A stretch of 64,000 nt of DNA from Hyphomicrobiaceae bacterium (GTDB lineage: Bacteria; Pseudomonadota; Alphaproteobacteria; Rhizobiales; Hyphomicrobiaceae), in NCBI GenBank assembly GCA_022842785.1, contig JALHOW010000006.1, forward strand, positions 186,001-250,000. Reading direction: 5' to 3'. Made by a program: the position numbers and the translations under genes. Shown here piece by piece: positions 52,301 to 62,300 of the stretch; within the stretch, counting starts at the first letter, position 1, and the number at the start of each line of letters is the position of its first letter. Below the pieces are notes generated by a model, which worked only from the letters and a program-made list of their open reading frames with translations, searched no databases and had not been told where the DNA came from.

Positions 52301-55300
52301 CCGCTCCTTTCCCGGCGGCATCCCGTGGGCATTCGAGAGCGCGAACATCCTCCTCGAGGTCTATGCGCGACCGCTGTCTGAGGGGGGCCGTCTGACAGAT
52401 GTGCGCCTATCCGCGCTGGGTGGCTGGGGCGGGCAGCGTGCCCTCTTCGCCAGCAGCAAGTCGATCATCGAGACTGAGACGGCGCAGGGCCGAATGCATC
52501 GCTACAAGCTCGAGCGCATTGGGCGCATCGGAGCTCTGTGGCATCGGGCGAAGCATGTCATCATCTATGAGAGGACCGTCGTTCCACCTCGCCAGTTCTA
52601 CAACCGAAGCGGCCTTCAACAGGACGAGCTGGCCGGGCGTCCCGTGCTGCGCAAGGTCGAGGAGTACGTCGAGATCCTCGAGCTGTTGCGACGGTATCCG
52701 GAGAACGCCACATCACTGTCGGCCAGCGGCTTCCTGACCGGCGTAGAATTCAAATCCCGCAAGATACCCGTGGACAGCCGCTGGGGCGGCGATGTGCGCA
52801 CAGAGGGCTGGCGGGTGCCGTTGTGGAACCGCGCATTTGCCACTGAAAGCGCGGCCTCCGGCCAGATCCAGGATCCCGACGATCCGTCGCTGATCTATCC
52901 GAAGCCGCAGATCCGCTGCCTCTTCGCATCCGAGTCCGGCGGTGAGATCTCCATCGAGATCGACGAGCCGGAGAAGCTCGTTTTCTTCACGTCGGTCGAT
53001 CCGAACGAGCGGGAGAATACCGACAAATGGCGCCCGGTCCGCGATGTCGACTTCGTGGATTTGCCGTCTCCCGTGGTCGGTAGAGTGAAGCCGACGTCGG
53101 CGGCGCTCACCGACGCCATGCTACCGGGCGAACCCGAACACACGCCAGGCTGGGAACGCCTGACGCTCGGACTGGTGGACACCAAGGAAGCTGTCGCGTT
53201 GCTGCACAACCGCGCCGCTGAAGGACCAGCAGCTCGGCTTCGCAACGTCACAATCGCAAGAAGCGCGTCGACGCCAGCGACACCACGGTCGGCCGCGCTG
53301 AACGGAATCGCTCAACACGCCGCCAACATCCGCGCAGAGCTTGACGGTGCGCTCGGAGTGGCGCTGGGAACGCTCGAGCGACTGGATCCCCAGCTCAATG
53401 CGAACGCGCCGGCTGCCAAGATCAAGGCCAAGGACGCTATCAGCAAGGCGCTGGGCGTCCCCAGCTTCTTCTCCGGTCTGGCAGAAGCGGCGCAAAAGGC
53501 ACCATCGATCGAGCAACTCGGGCTGAGCACTGTCTCGGGCTTGGGCGCCCTGCCCAATCTCCTACGCCAGCAACTCGATGCCGAGATCAATCGAGTTCAC
53601 ACCGCCGCCGCGGCGATGGTCAAGGATGCCGCCGGGCGCCTCCAGCGGCCCGCCGACGCTCTGGCAGGTGCACCGGCCTACGTCTTGGGTGTCATCGCCG
53701 AACTGAAGGTTGATAGCAATTACTCCTGGATCTCGGAAGAGCTGCGAGAGGAACTGGTCGACGCGCTCGAAGGTGTGCGAGAGCACATCTTCCTTCTCGA
53801 TGTCGACGTCGATGCGGAGCTGAACGAGCTCCGCCAGCGCCTGAAACTGGATGTGCGGCAACTGTCATCGCAGGCTGGCGGAGCTCTGCTCGAGTTCGAG
53901 CCTGGGCTTGCAAAACTGTGTGACGACCTTCGAGATGCTGGCGCCGATCTGAAGAGGGAGTTCGACGGAGCCGGCGGATTCGTCACGGCGCCGTTGAAAG
54001 ACGCCGCTGAGGCGTTCGAGAGGGCGATGGCGGCATTCGCCGACCCGCTGAAGCGTATGCTTTCGAGACTTGCCGGCGGCGGGACGACCATGGAACGGGT
54101 CGTGCCCACACTGATCGATATGCTGCGGACATCCGCCGGCCAAGTGAAAGCCGATCTCGGCGACGTAGGAAGTCCAATCAGCAGCTGGATTGACGCTGCA
54201 GTGCTAAGGCTCGCGGATGTCAGCGCGCGCGTGGCTGCGGGTATCGGCAAAATCGCGGCGCTTGGTGCGACCGATGTTTCCACCCCGCTCGAGGAACTGG
54301 TGAAACATGCCAACGCGATGATGGAAGCCGTCATACGCGAGATCCAGAACACGGCCAGAACAGTTCTTCAGACGCTGGCGGCGCCGGACCTGATGCAGCC
54401 GCTCGTAGATCTCGTAGTGCGGCTTTCCGCCGAGTTGGAAGGCGACGCGAACGCCTGGGCAAAGGCAGTGTCGGATCAAGCGCTGGTGCTATCGAGAGCC
54501 GCAGGTACTGCCGGCGCCGCGGCGAGAGCCCACATAGAGGCCGCACGTTCGACAGCGCTTGCTGTCATTGCGAAGGAGGCCGCGGCGGCCGTCTCGCTCG
54601 TGGACAGCGCGCTGGACCAGATAGCCGAAGCGGTGAATTCGCTGAATGAGATCGTGCGAGACCTGCTGGCAAACACGAACAAATACACTGATGCCATCAA
54701 ATTCGCTCTGGGCATTGCTGATGGTGGTAGCGCGCTGAGCAAGGAGATAGAAAAAAAGATAAATGAGGCGATTGATGCGATCACCGATGGCACCGAACAG
54801 GCGGTCGAGAGGATCAAAGCTGCCGCGCAAGTGCGGGCGGAAGAGGTCGCACGAGAGCTCGAAGGGCGGACGCGCGAGTTGCTGGGAGCCGCGCAAGTGG
54901 CCGCGACCGAGTTTCTCGGTACGGATCCTGCCAAGATCGCCGATCAGGCCGTGCGCATCGCGCAAGAAGGCGCTGACGTGCTGCAGTTGCTGCGCGCGCT
55001 AGGAGATCCACCGAAATCGGACCGTCTCGGCTTGAACCGGCCACAGGTCGCCTACGTCCTCAACGAGGTGAAAAAGGTCGTCGACATCACGCCGGCGGTG
55101 ACGCTCGTCAACAGAGTATCCGATACGCTGGCAGCGGCCGACCGGGCTGGCGCGGCAGCGGGCGCCTTGCTCGAGCCGTTCGGTGTGAGATTGCCGACCG
55201 GAAGCATCGCCGAGCGGTTCATTCCGGACAAGCTCAAGAATCTGTCGGTCGCCAGCTTGATACCCGATATGGGGGGCATCGACTTTCGTGGCCTACTCGA

Positions 55301-56369
55301 GCGCGCAGGGTTCCCGGACCTGTCCGATAGCGAGGCCATCAAGATCACGCAGTCGTTCGACAAGGCACAACAGCGCGCCCTGCTCGAAGCGATCATCGAT
55401 GTGCCTTTCACCGATCCGATGGAGATCCTATCGTTCGGCCCCGTGAAGATTGTCGTGGATGATGCGCACTTCTATTCGATAGCGAGGGCGAGTGCTGGTC
55501 TCGGGGGTACGACCCAGTCGGCCAACGGCCGCATTGCCGGCGACTGGCGCATTGTGAGCGGCGGGCAGGATATCCTGACGTTCCGCAAGACAGGCTTGTT
55601 CTTCGACGACTCCGGCCGGATCGACTTCAAAATCTCGCCGGATCGGATAGAACTGGCCGCGCCGCTTGAGTTCATCACGAATTTTCTCGCTGCGAGCGGC
55701 AAGGGGAGCGGTCTCGTCATTGAGCCCCTGATGCGGGGCGGTGTTCCGTCAGGCGTCGCCGCAACATACAATATGGCGCTGCCGGACCTGACGCTCGGCG
55801 TATTCGCCATCTCGAACCTGTCGCTGCGCCTCACCTTCGGCATTGCGGCCGTGCCTGAGTTCGAGATCATCTCCGAATTGTCGATCGCCCAGCGCACCGC
55901 GCCTTTCACGCTCAGTGTGTGGATCCTCAACGGGGGCGGTTACATCACGCAGCGTCTGTCCTTCCTTCCCACGGCGAAGCCCCGGCCTCTGCTCAACTAC
56001 ACGCTCGATATCGGGATCGTGGCCGGCGTGGGCCTGGGCTTCAACTTCGGCGTCGTCTCAGGCGGCGTGTGGCTGCAGGTCGGATGCTCGGTCGCCCTTA
56101 CATGGACGACGGGTCAGGGCGGCAACACCACCACGGTCACGGTGTTCATACTGGCGCGCGGCAACGTCGACGTGGCCGGGTTGATCACGGCATCGATCAT
56201 GCTGCTGCTCGAGGTCTCGTACGATGGGGCCCGCATGATCGGCCGCGGGACGCTCCGTCTCAGCTTCAAGATCAGCGTATTCTACACGCTGCGCGTCAGT
56301 CAGGGCGTCGAATATGTCTTCGTCGGCAAAGAGAAGCGCCAGGATTCTTATTCAGACAATTTCGCCTGA
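49371..56369 (+). CDS. Giant protein A, 2332 residues, unknown function
   Basis: A single uninterrupted frame of 2332 residues with no signal peptide and no family I recognise. Residues 1 to ~1300 look globular and beta-rich, with many aromatic/charged segments (RRILGYAGQRAPGSILKSLR). Residues ~1300-1900 are Ala/Glu/Leu-rich and strongly helical, for example ALDQIAEAVNSLNEIVRDLL and ELEGRTRELLGAAQVAATEF, like a long coiled coil. Residues ~1990-2332 are beta-rich with hydrophobic strands (LDIGIVAGVGLGFNFGVVSG) and could insert in a membrane. GC content matches the core genome. ATG at 49371 follows GAAGG. The next giant gene starts 14 bases downstream, so the two form an operon. Confidence 0.85.
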   Translation: MPDSDPLHEIALAAVLGRVEAGSLTDLRCIAIGTLRDSPKVWRYGIERFAEGWKPGRILGNVPGDFNGVELPATPGRGREIAFPGLVLAVFYARESYDKPLMRLDTLGLVDNDGAIGFGDVTESNWAASMLVIEPDPSEVGVIKAFRLSAHSPIVLNSHDVRNNSNAGDRYDTRIIMQVKATNPARGRSLWGPKPADKTRGLSAYFDELNLQLTGAAYGAPGHISDHKTSGHLTNYLAEKTLEDGASGTATGVGARSIDADATAYPLLSDIGTPYTGRARKTWGLRALATSGSGREERVSRLALRFELELKGDKANSLARQLFGRVLPIKPLEDNTFGQSPVVFAQEQRLSDIEASLRVDRPVHWLLTMRLESNPYAADRPRADRLTISMFEHLTAQVKHIRSGRRAVRDYMPISFMPDLSYHADKNRLPWHVVVLVHDDFPWLRYIRKKVGGIARKDLRRPSHYEVGSIEPIMLRNMWISHMGTEKSVTYGVEANFDCLFATTAGNIVSQQAVVGAPDHLRTTAPQSSFVSSKTSYQPAISQLDSFETVARTLRFAVWIGSIKRVGEMPREIVIGAFRLRLSADAATPDDVHMHNLVSLHRFDPKLEPGERDQVKYALDARIELPVSALVPAGEDAPVGAESDLDGRSLATGARTAPADDPLVIPLDRLARGRYVLNASEWVTRGVDHSIDLRLRTTGSDSSEPPTTVSILTLEPAPFRVACVDYVEPRALRDDHANEVAVWNPHGENGLSWRLRDTTERVRLTFPPAVLGEAMEKSRGDDPERPPDIFEGRPAAARLGSATQIEIDPTYFDSDYHEPGWNLRRILGYAGQRAPGSILKSLRLELAYGMIARVEPRTEVMLSELAGMYGKAAERLKDDGTSDHTRHVNVLLTAQEQRLAVDSLWSGRPNRQLRLEEGVTFALRHYAEPIPPAKLHRDGPATPFRWPLAGPVPELEDVAPTDAKRIKDTFAFDKDDRRSFPGGIPWAFESANILLEVYARPLSEGGRLTDVRLSALGGWGGQRALFASSKSIIETETAQGRMHRYKLERIGRIGALWHRAKHVIIYERTVVPPRQFYNRSGLQQDELAGRPVLRKVEEYVEILELLRRYPENATSLSASGFLTGVEFKSRKIPVDSRWGGDVRTEGWRVPLWNRAFATESAASGQIQDPDDPSLIYPKPQIRCLFASESGGEISIEIDEPEKLVFFTSVDPNERENTDKWRPVRDVDFVDLPSPVVGRVKPTSAALTDAMLPGEPEHTPGWERLTLGLVDTKEAVALLHNRAAEGPAARLRNVTIARSASTPATPRSAALNGIAQHAANIRAELDGALGVALGTLERLDPQLNANAPAAKIKAKDAISKALGVPSFFSGLAEAAQKAPSIEQLGLSTVSGLGALPNLLRQQLDAEINRVHTAAAAMVKDAAGRLQRPADALAGAPAYVLGVIAELKVDSNYSWISEELREELVDALEGVREHIFLLDVDVDAELNELRQRLKLDVRQLSSQAGGALLEFEPGLAKLCDDLRDAGADLKREFDGAGGFVTAPLKDAAEAFERAMAAFADPLKRMLSRLAGGGTTMERVVPTLIDMLRTSAGQVKADLGDVGSPISSWIDAAVLRLADVSARVAAGIGKIAALGATDVSTPLEELVKHANAMMEAVIREIQNTARTVLQTLAAPDLMQPLVDLVVRLSAELEGDANAWAKAVSDQALVLSRAAGTAGAAARAHIEAARSTALAVIAKEAAAAVSLVDSALDQIAEAVNSLNEIVRDLLANTNKYTDAIKFALGIADGGSALSKEIEKKINEAIDAITDGTEQAVERIKAAAQVRAEEVARELEGRTRELLGAAQVAATEFLGTDPAKIADQAVRIAQEGADVLQLLRALGDPPKSDRLGLNRPQVAYVLNEVKKVVDITPAVTLVNRVSDTLAAADRAGAAAGALLEPFGVRLPTGSIAERFIPDKLKNLSVASLIPDMGGIDFRGLLERAGFPDLSDSEAIKITQSFDKAQQRALLEAIIDVPFTDPMEILSFGPVKIVVDDAHFYSIARASAGLGGTTQSANGRIAGDWRIVSGGQDILTFRKTGLFFDDSGRIDFKISPDRIELAAPLEFITNFLAASGKGSGLVIEPLMRGGVPSGVAATYNMALPDLTLGVFAISNLSLRLTFGIAAVPEFEIISELSIAQRTAPFTLSVWILNGGGYITQRLSFLPTAKPRPLLNYTLDIGIVAGVGLGFNFGVVSGGVWLQVGCSVALTWTTGQGGNTTTVTVFILARGNVDVAGLITASIMLLLEVSYDGARMIGRGTLRLSFKISVFYTLRVSQGVEYVFVGKEKRQDSYSDNFA

Positions 56370-56383
56370 AGGAATTTTCCGCG

Positions 56384-59300
56384 ATGACGCACGGTCTCAT
56401 CGTTCGCGTTCAGGTCGACAGGCTGCCCAATGTCCCGGCAGGAGGTGGCGAGAAAGATCTTGTGCAGATCGGCGTGCGCGTCTCCGCGGTCATCTCGGCC
56501 GGCGACACGCCGTTGCCGTCAAAGGTCAATGGCGTCGATCTCGTTGACGACCTGTTACCGTGGAAATGGCGATCGCTCGACGGTGCACTCACGCCGGGAA
56601 GCCCAAATAGCTGGGCTGCGCATGACGTCGACTCCTGGCACGTCTGGTCGCTCACGAAAGTCGACACCAGCTGGACGCCGACCAAGGTCGAAATCGTAGC
56701 AGCAGTGGACGCCATCGCCCCCAACCATCCCGTCATCCAGAGCTATCTGCCAGCGTTGGAAAGAAACATATCCGACGCAGCACGTAACGAAAGCGGGCTT
56801 TGCATTCCGGTCGATGACGAGATCAGGGGATCGACGGTCTTCGGCCTCGTGGAAAGCATCACGCTGCTTCCGCATCCAGTGCCTGCCGCACTCGAGGTGT
56901 TCAGCGCTTTCACCGTCAAGGACGCCGATCCCGATGCGGATGTGCTCTTCATCGCTTTGCCGCGCTTCGCACCGCCTACTGGAGGGGCCATCAACGTCGA
57001 CGGGCGCGCTGACACGACGGTCTTCAACGGCGAGGACACCCCGCTCGTCACGATGCAGTTCGGCTCGAGCACGTCCGATCCACCCTGGACCGGTTTGACC
57101 TTCGAGATCAGGGCCTCGCCCCGATTGACCGATCTTCTATGCGCAGACGAGCAGCAGCGCATGGAGCCCGCAAATCTCGCAGCTAGTCCCGACGCAATCG
57201 AGGACGAGGATCTGGCAGCGAACCTTCCAGCCGCCATCGCCGAGGCCATCGATCCGGCCGCACGCGTGCTCGCCGTGATCGACGATGCCGTCAGCACGTG
57301 GATCGACGACAACCGGCGGACTCCGGACGAGGTCGCGGACCTGCGCCGTGACCTTCTATCCGAAAAGCCCAACTTGCTGCGACTGCTCAACCGAGTTGCG
57401 GCTCAGGTACTATGGCCACGCGATCGTGCCTCCGCTGCCACTGATTCGGTCGCGACCGCGCTCGCGGAAGTCTTGAAAGAGGGCGACCTTTCCGTCGCCG
57501 ATCGCAAGGACATCAATTGCCTGCTCGCGGTGCACCATTCGCGCCCGACAGAACTGCCACAACTCGAGCCAGAGATTGATCCCGCCGTCCTTTCCTTGCT
57601 CGGCCGCAAGAGGCTCGGGCAGCTCGTCGGACTGCCACCCGAAGACATTGCTGCAGCGATGGTCCCAGGCGAAGCAGACGTGAAGACGGCGGAGACATCT
57701 GAGGGCTTCCTCGATTTCGAGCTGAAGCGATGGGCATCCGCGGGAAATGTGGCGCAACCGCTCGCGCAAGGTGCGATGCGGCTCGTAGGCGTGCGCCTGG
57801 TCGCCTTGCCAACGGATGCTCTCGCCAGCGCACCGACGATCACCGACCTTGGCGTGCTCGACACCACGCATCTGGAGAACGGTGGCATCTCGTTCTACCT
57901 CGAACTCGGTACGGGCGAGTGCCAAGCATCGATCTCGTTGGCCACCAGAGATGCGAGCGCACCATTCCTACGAATCGAAGTGCAGCGCGACTCGAACGGC
58001 AAGATTGGCGCGGGTCAGGCAGGGGGCGCAATCGTCCCACTACCCGATGAACCAATGCACCTGATGCTGTCAGCCGAGAGAACAGACCCGAATACCATCA
58101 TCGTTACAGCGACCGCGCTAAGCACTGACGCGGAAAAAAAAGAGGTCGCCCGCGTTCCGGAGGCGCGGGCGTTCAGGGCGCCATTCCTCGTCGTGCTTGC
58201 CGCCGACCAAGGCGATATCCGGGATCTGCGGTCGGTGCCGCCCTCCTCAGGTTTCACGCCCTTGTTGTCACGATATGTGACGGCGACCGCAGCCCGCGCG
58301 AATCTCGCGCTCGCCTTTGCGGGGCCTTTCATGCCGGGCATCTTGGAAGGCCGGATCAATTGGTGGGATCCCAGCCTAACCCCTAGTGGCGGAACGTGGG
58401 CAGAGAAGGTGGTCGAGAGCGCGGGCGTCATGGTCGACGGCTTCCTCGACTATGTTTGGGCGCAGCAGAACCCGCCGCCGCACCTCGCTGGTTTGCTCGA
58501 GGTGATAAGGGACAAGGCCGCTGCCAGCGCCAAAGCGCTCATGGCTGTCGCCGTCGGGGCTGCGCGCGCGCAAAATTTATCACGGCCGACCCCTGTGGCA
58601 ACGCCTCTCGTAGTCCGCATCGACAGACTTCTGGCGCTCGATCGCTGCATCGATTACTGGGGCCGGCTCGCCGGTGCCGGAGCATTCATCGGTCGCGTTC
58701 CCGAGGGTGGCAGCGTGCCGGACCGCTGGTGGTCACTGTCAGCCGCGATGATGCTCGCCAGACAAGAAAAGCCTGAGGATGATCCCGCGCCTATCGGCGT
58801 TGTCGACCCCGTTCCGTTGCTGATCGGCGAAGCCGCGGGCGTGCGGCAATCCTATATCTCGTACGCCAATCGTTGGCTTGTCACCGGGCTGGCCAGTGAC
58901 GCGGAGCTCAGCGGCTCTGACAGAACGCACGATAGACTGCGGCGCCCGGAAATCTTTCGGCCGCCTCCGGCGAAGAATCCGAGCGGCGACACCTACCAAC
59001 TGCCGGCTCTGTCGTTCGGCTACGAATACTATCTGCTCGTCTATCTGATCGGGCTGGGCGGCGTCCTGCCGCTATGGCTGCGGCAGGATCCAAAGAAGCC
59101 GCTCGTGCGCAAGGGGCAGCCGGGCAAGCCACTCACCGAAGCGGAAGGCCCGCCTTCTCTCGGTGCGATTCCGTCGGCAACATACACCCGCACGCGCACT
59201 GTCGGCATACCAAACTTGGCGGCCGTGAACGGCGGCGAGAAGCTGCCAGCGCTTCCTGCCGGCGTGGCGCCCCTCGCTGGCGAGCTTGAGATACGGCCGC

Positions 59301-62300
59301 CTCCGATCACGATCGAGCCCGGACGAAGCGCGGCATTCTTTCGCGACGACAACGGACGGGGCACATTGTCGATCCGCCCGCCGGTCGATGGGATGGAGAC
59401 TGGGCTCCGCGCCTTCTTCGGCAACATCACAGACGCCTCGGGATCTCCGCACGTCGTGGTTCGTCTGCACGGAAGCGTAGCAGCGGATGCCCCGCCGATC
59501 CTCCTGGCGTCGATCGGGCTCAAGCCGACGATGAAGGACGTGCGCATCGATGTCGTTATCGATCTCGCCAACAACGTGACGATATCGGCTGTCGAAGCCG
59601 AGCCGTCACCGTATCCGGAGCACGCGGTCGCATACTCGGACGTTGCCGCTCTCACCGTGACAGACATCGCGGTGGCGCCGCTCACCTGGCGCGACCTGTT
59701 CATCGAGGTGAGCGTACCGACGGGAACCGAGCGTGTCTCGATTGAGCCACCGCTTGCGATCGCCATAGACATCGCCGTCGATATCGCCACGAGAACCAGG
59801 GGCCGCGTTGCTGAAGTGGGGAAGCGGGAGATCGCGCCGGAGGCTTCGCATCGCTCGCGGGAGATCGTGCTTCTGCACGAGTTCGAGTACAGCGTGCAGC
59901 CGAAAACCACTTCGGCATTGCTAACGTTCAGGCGCCCCTCGGTCGAGTTCGCGACATATGAGCGCTGGATCAACGGCAAGTTCAGCAGCGCCAGCACTGC
60001 GGTTCGCCAGGCGCTCGACGACGCGCATGTCCTTGCGACTTACGACCCACCCGATAGGCAAAGTCGCAACACTTTGCGAAATCCTGCAAAAGACTTCGAA
60101 GACCCGGCGGTTGTGGGATTTCATCTCGAGGTCTTCCGAATTTTTCCGACCTTTGCCCTCGTCGGAGAGGGTCGCTCCATGCTGGTCAGTGACGAGGAAG
60201 CGATCCGCGGCTTTCAGAAGCCGATCCGGACGTCCGGCAGCTTGACCTTTGCGCCCTTGCCCGACGCCCCCACAATGAAGCTCGAGGCCCGGATCGCCAC
60301 GAGCGAAGCGGTCGTAGCGAACTTCCCGACACCAGTAGACGGCAGCAAGACCATAGTCATCAAGCTGAAAAAAGGATGCATCTACGAGATCCGGGTCTCG
60401 CCGATCGTTGCCGAGCAGCAGCCGGCGCTTGCACCGCACAGGTGCCTCGAACGGATGTCACTCGCGGTGAAGTATGGCTTGCGCACGCATAGCAGCCTCA
60501 CCCTGGCGGCGCCTCGCGTCGTCACGGTAGAGGTCGCAGAGGCGCTTGATCTCGACGCCTACCAGACTTCGGAGTGGAGCACGGACGCCGGCATGATCGA
60601 GCTGAAGCGGCCGCCCGACTCAAACCATGACGTCGCACGCATCCGGCTGCCGTCCGGGCTTTGGAACGCGAACAACTATTCTGCAATGCGCCGGATCGAC
60701 CGGGCGAAGCTGACTTCTCAGCTGTGGAGTTGGCGCGGCCGCCCTCAACCCGGAATGCGCGCCTTCAATCGATTCCACGGGAGCGACGACAAGGGTCTTT
60801 CGTTGATCGCCAAGGACGCGTTCAGCGACCGACGCGATGACGATGAAGGCGAACCGGTCGAGCAGCGCGTGCAACGCCACCATGTCTGGGGCGGCCCGCA
60901 CTCCGGGGATCGAGGAGCCATACTGTTCGAGAAGCGCCTCGAATGGAACGGTGGCATGAACCTCAGGCGCTTCGGGCTGCGATTGATCAGCCGGTACGCG
61001 GCTATCGATCCAAGCCAGGCCGCCGATGCTCATCACAAAAGTAAAAGTCAGAGACGATGGGCGGTTCTCGCGATCCCCGATCGCGACAACGGCCGCAAAA
61101 TTCAGCGTCCGGGGCTCTCGCTCGTCCTGCCGCTCACGGAGCCGTTGATGCCCGGCGGAACGACGCCGCCGCTGCTCGCAGTGTTCAATGATCAAATGTA
61201 CGCGAACGGCAACATCGCCGATGGCATTGACGTCGCGGTGGAAACGGCGCGGCACCCGTTCACCGAGCGCGATGCAATTCAGAAACGCCTTTCCGAGATC
61301 GACAAGGAGCTCGAGAGCAAACCGGGTGATTCGGAGCTGCTGCGCGAAAGGGCGGATAGGACGGCGAGGCTGAATGCTCTCGAATTGAGCGGCGGGGCGC
61401 TGAAGTATTGGCAGGAATTCGGCCCCGATGCCATTCGCACACACGCCGCGCACGATGGCCATCCGGTTCCATTGCGGATCGACGGCCCGATTGGATACGG
61501 CTTCGACATGGGCACCGAGGCTGGCCGCTTCGGCACGGCTGGATACCTTCTGTCGCCTGTGTCTCCGCAGGCGAAGCCCTGGTCGCTCATCAAGCTTCGG
61601 TTCCGGCGTCTAGAGGCGCCCGAGGCCCTCTTCGCGCCGCTCAGTGCTAGAAGCAGGGATGCCCCCAACCTAACACGCCCAGAAGAGGCCATTGAAATCG
61701 GCATTCCGACGACGATCGCCATCGCAGCGCCCGCGCAAGAAGGAGGCGTACAGTGGGAGAGGTTCCCGCGCGAGGGGTTGATCATCGACGTGACGATCCC
61801 GCGACCGGGGGACGGAAGTCGGCTCGGTTCCGTTGAACTCCGCCTCAAGCAAAGACAAGAGAGTTTCAGCGGGCCGGTAAAGGTCAGCTACACCGTCAGT
61901 GCCGACGCGATCGTCGTCGAAACCGTGACGCCATTGGGATCGGGCGGACGCTTGCGCCTGCCCTTCACCGGGAAGGCGTTTCACTTGCGCCTCGTCGTCT
62001 CAGAACGCGACAAGCCCTCCGAGGGGGCATGGCGGCCGGCCGCCGACCTGGCAATCAAGCTCAAGCTGGAGCGCAACGAGACCACGGATATGCTGGAGCG
62101 TCCGGCCGAAGATTGTTGGCTGGCGGTGGACGTACTGCCGATTCTGTCCGGCTTGACTGATGAATCCATTCAAGCCGTCGACCAGCCGGTCAAGGTGCAG
62201 GTGCTCAGCAGCCATCCATCCGAGGTCAGGGCAGTCGCGCGCCCTGCCCGCATTTCCACATTCGCGCCCGGCGTGTGGTGCCAGTTCAGCGAAGCAATGT

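Noticed and set aside
55919-56383. In-frame extension of giant protein B into giant protein A
   Set aside because: The extension overlaps the clearly coding end of protein A and is His/Arg/Gly-rich read-through. ATG at 56384 has a ribosome-binding site.
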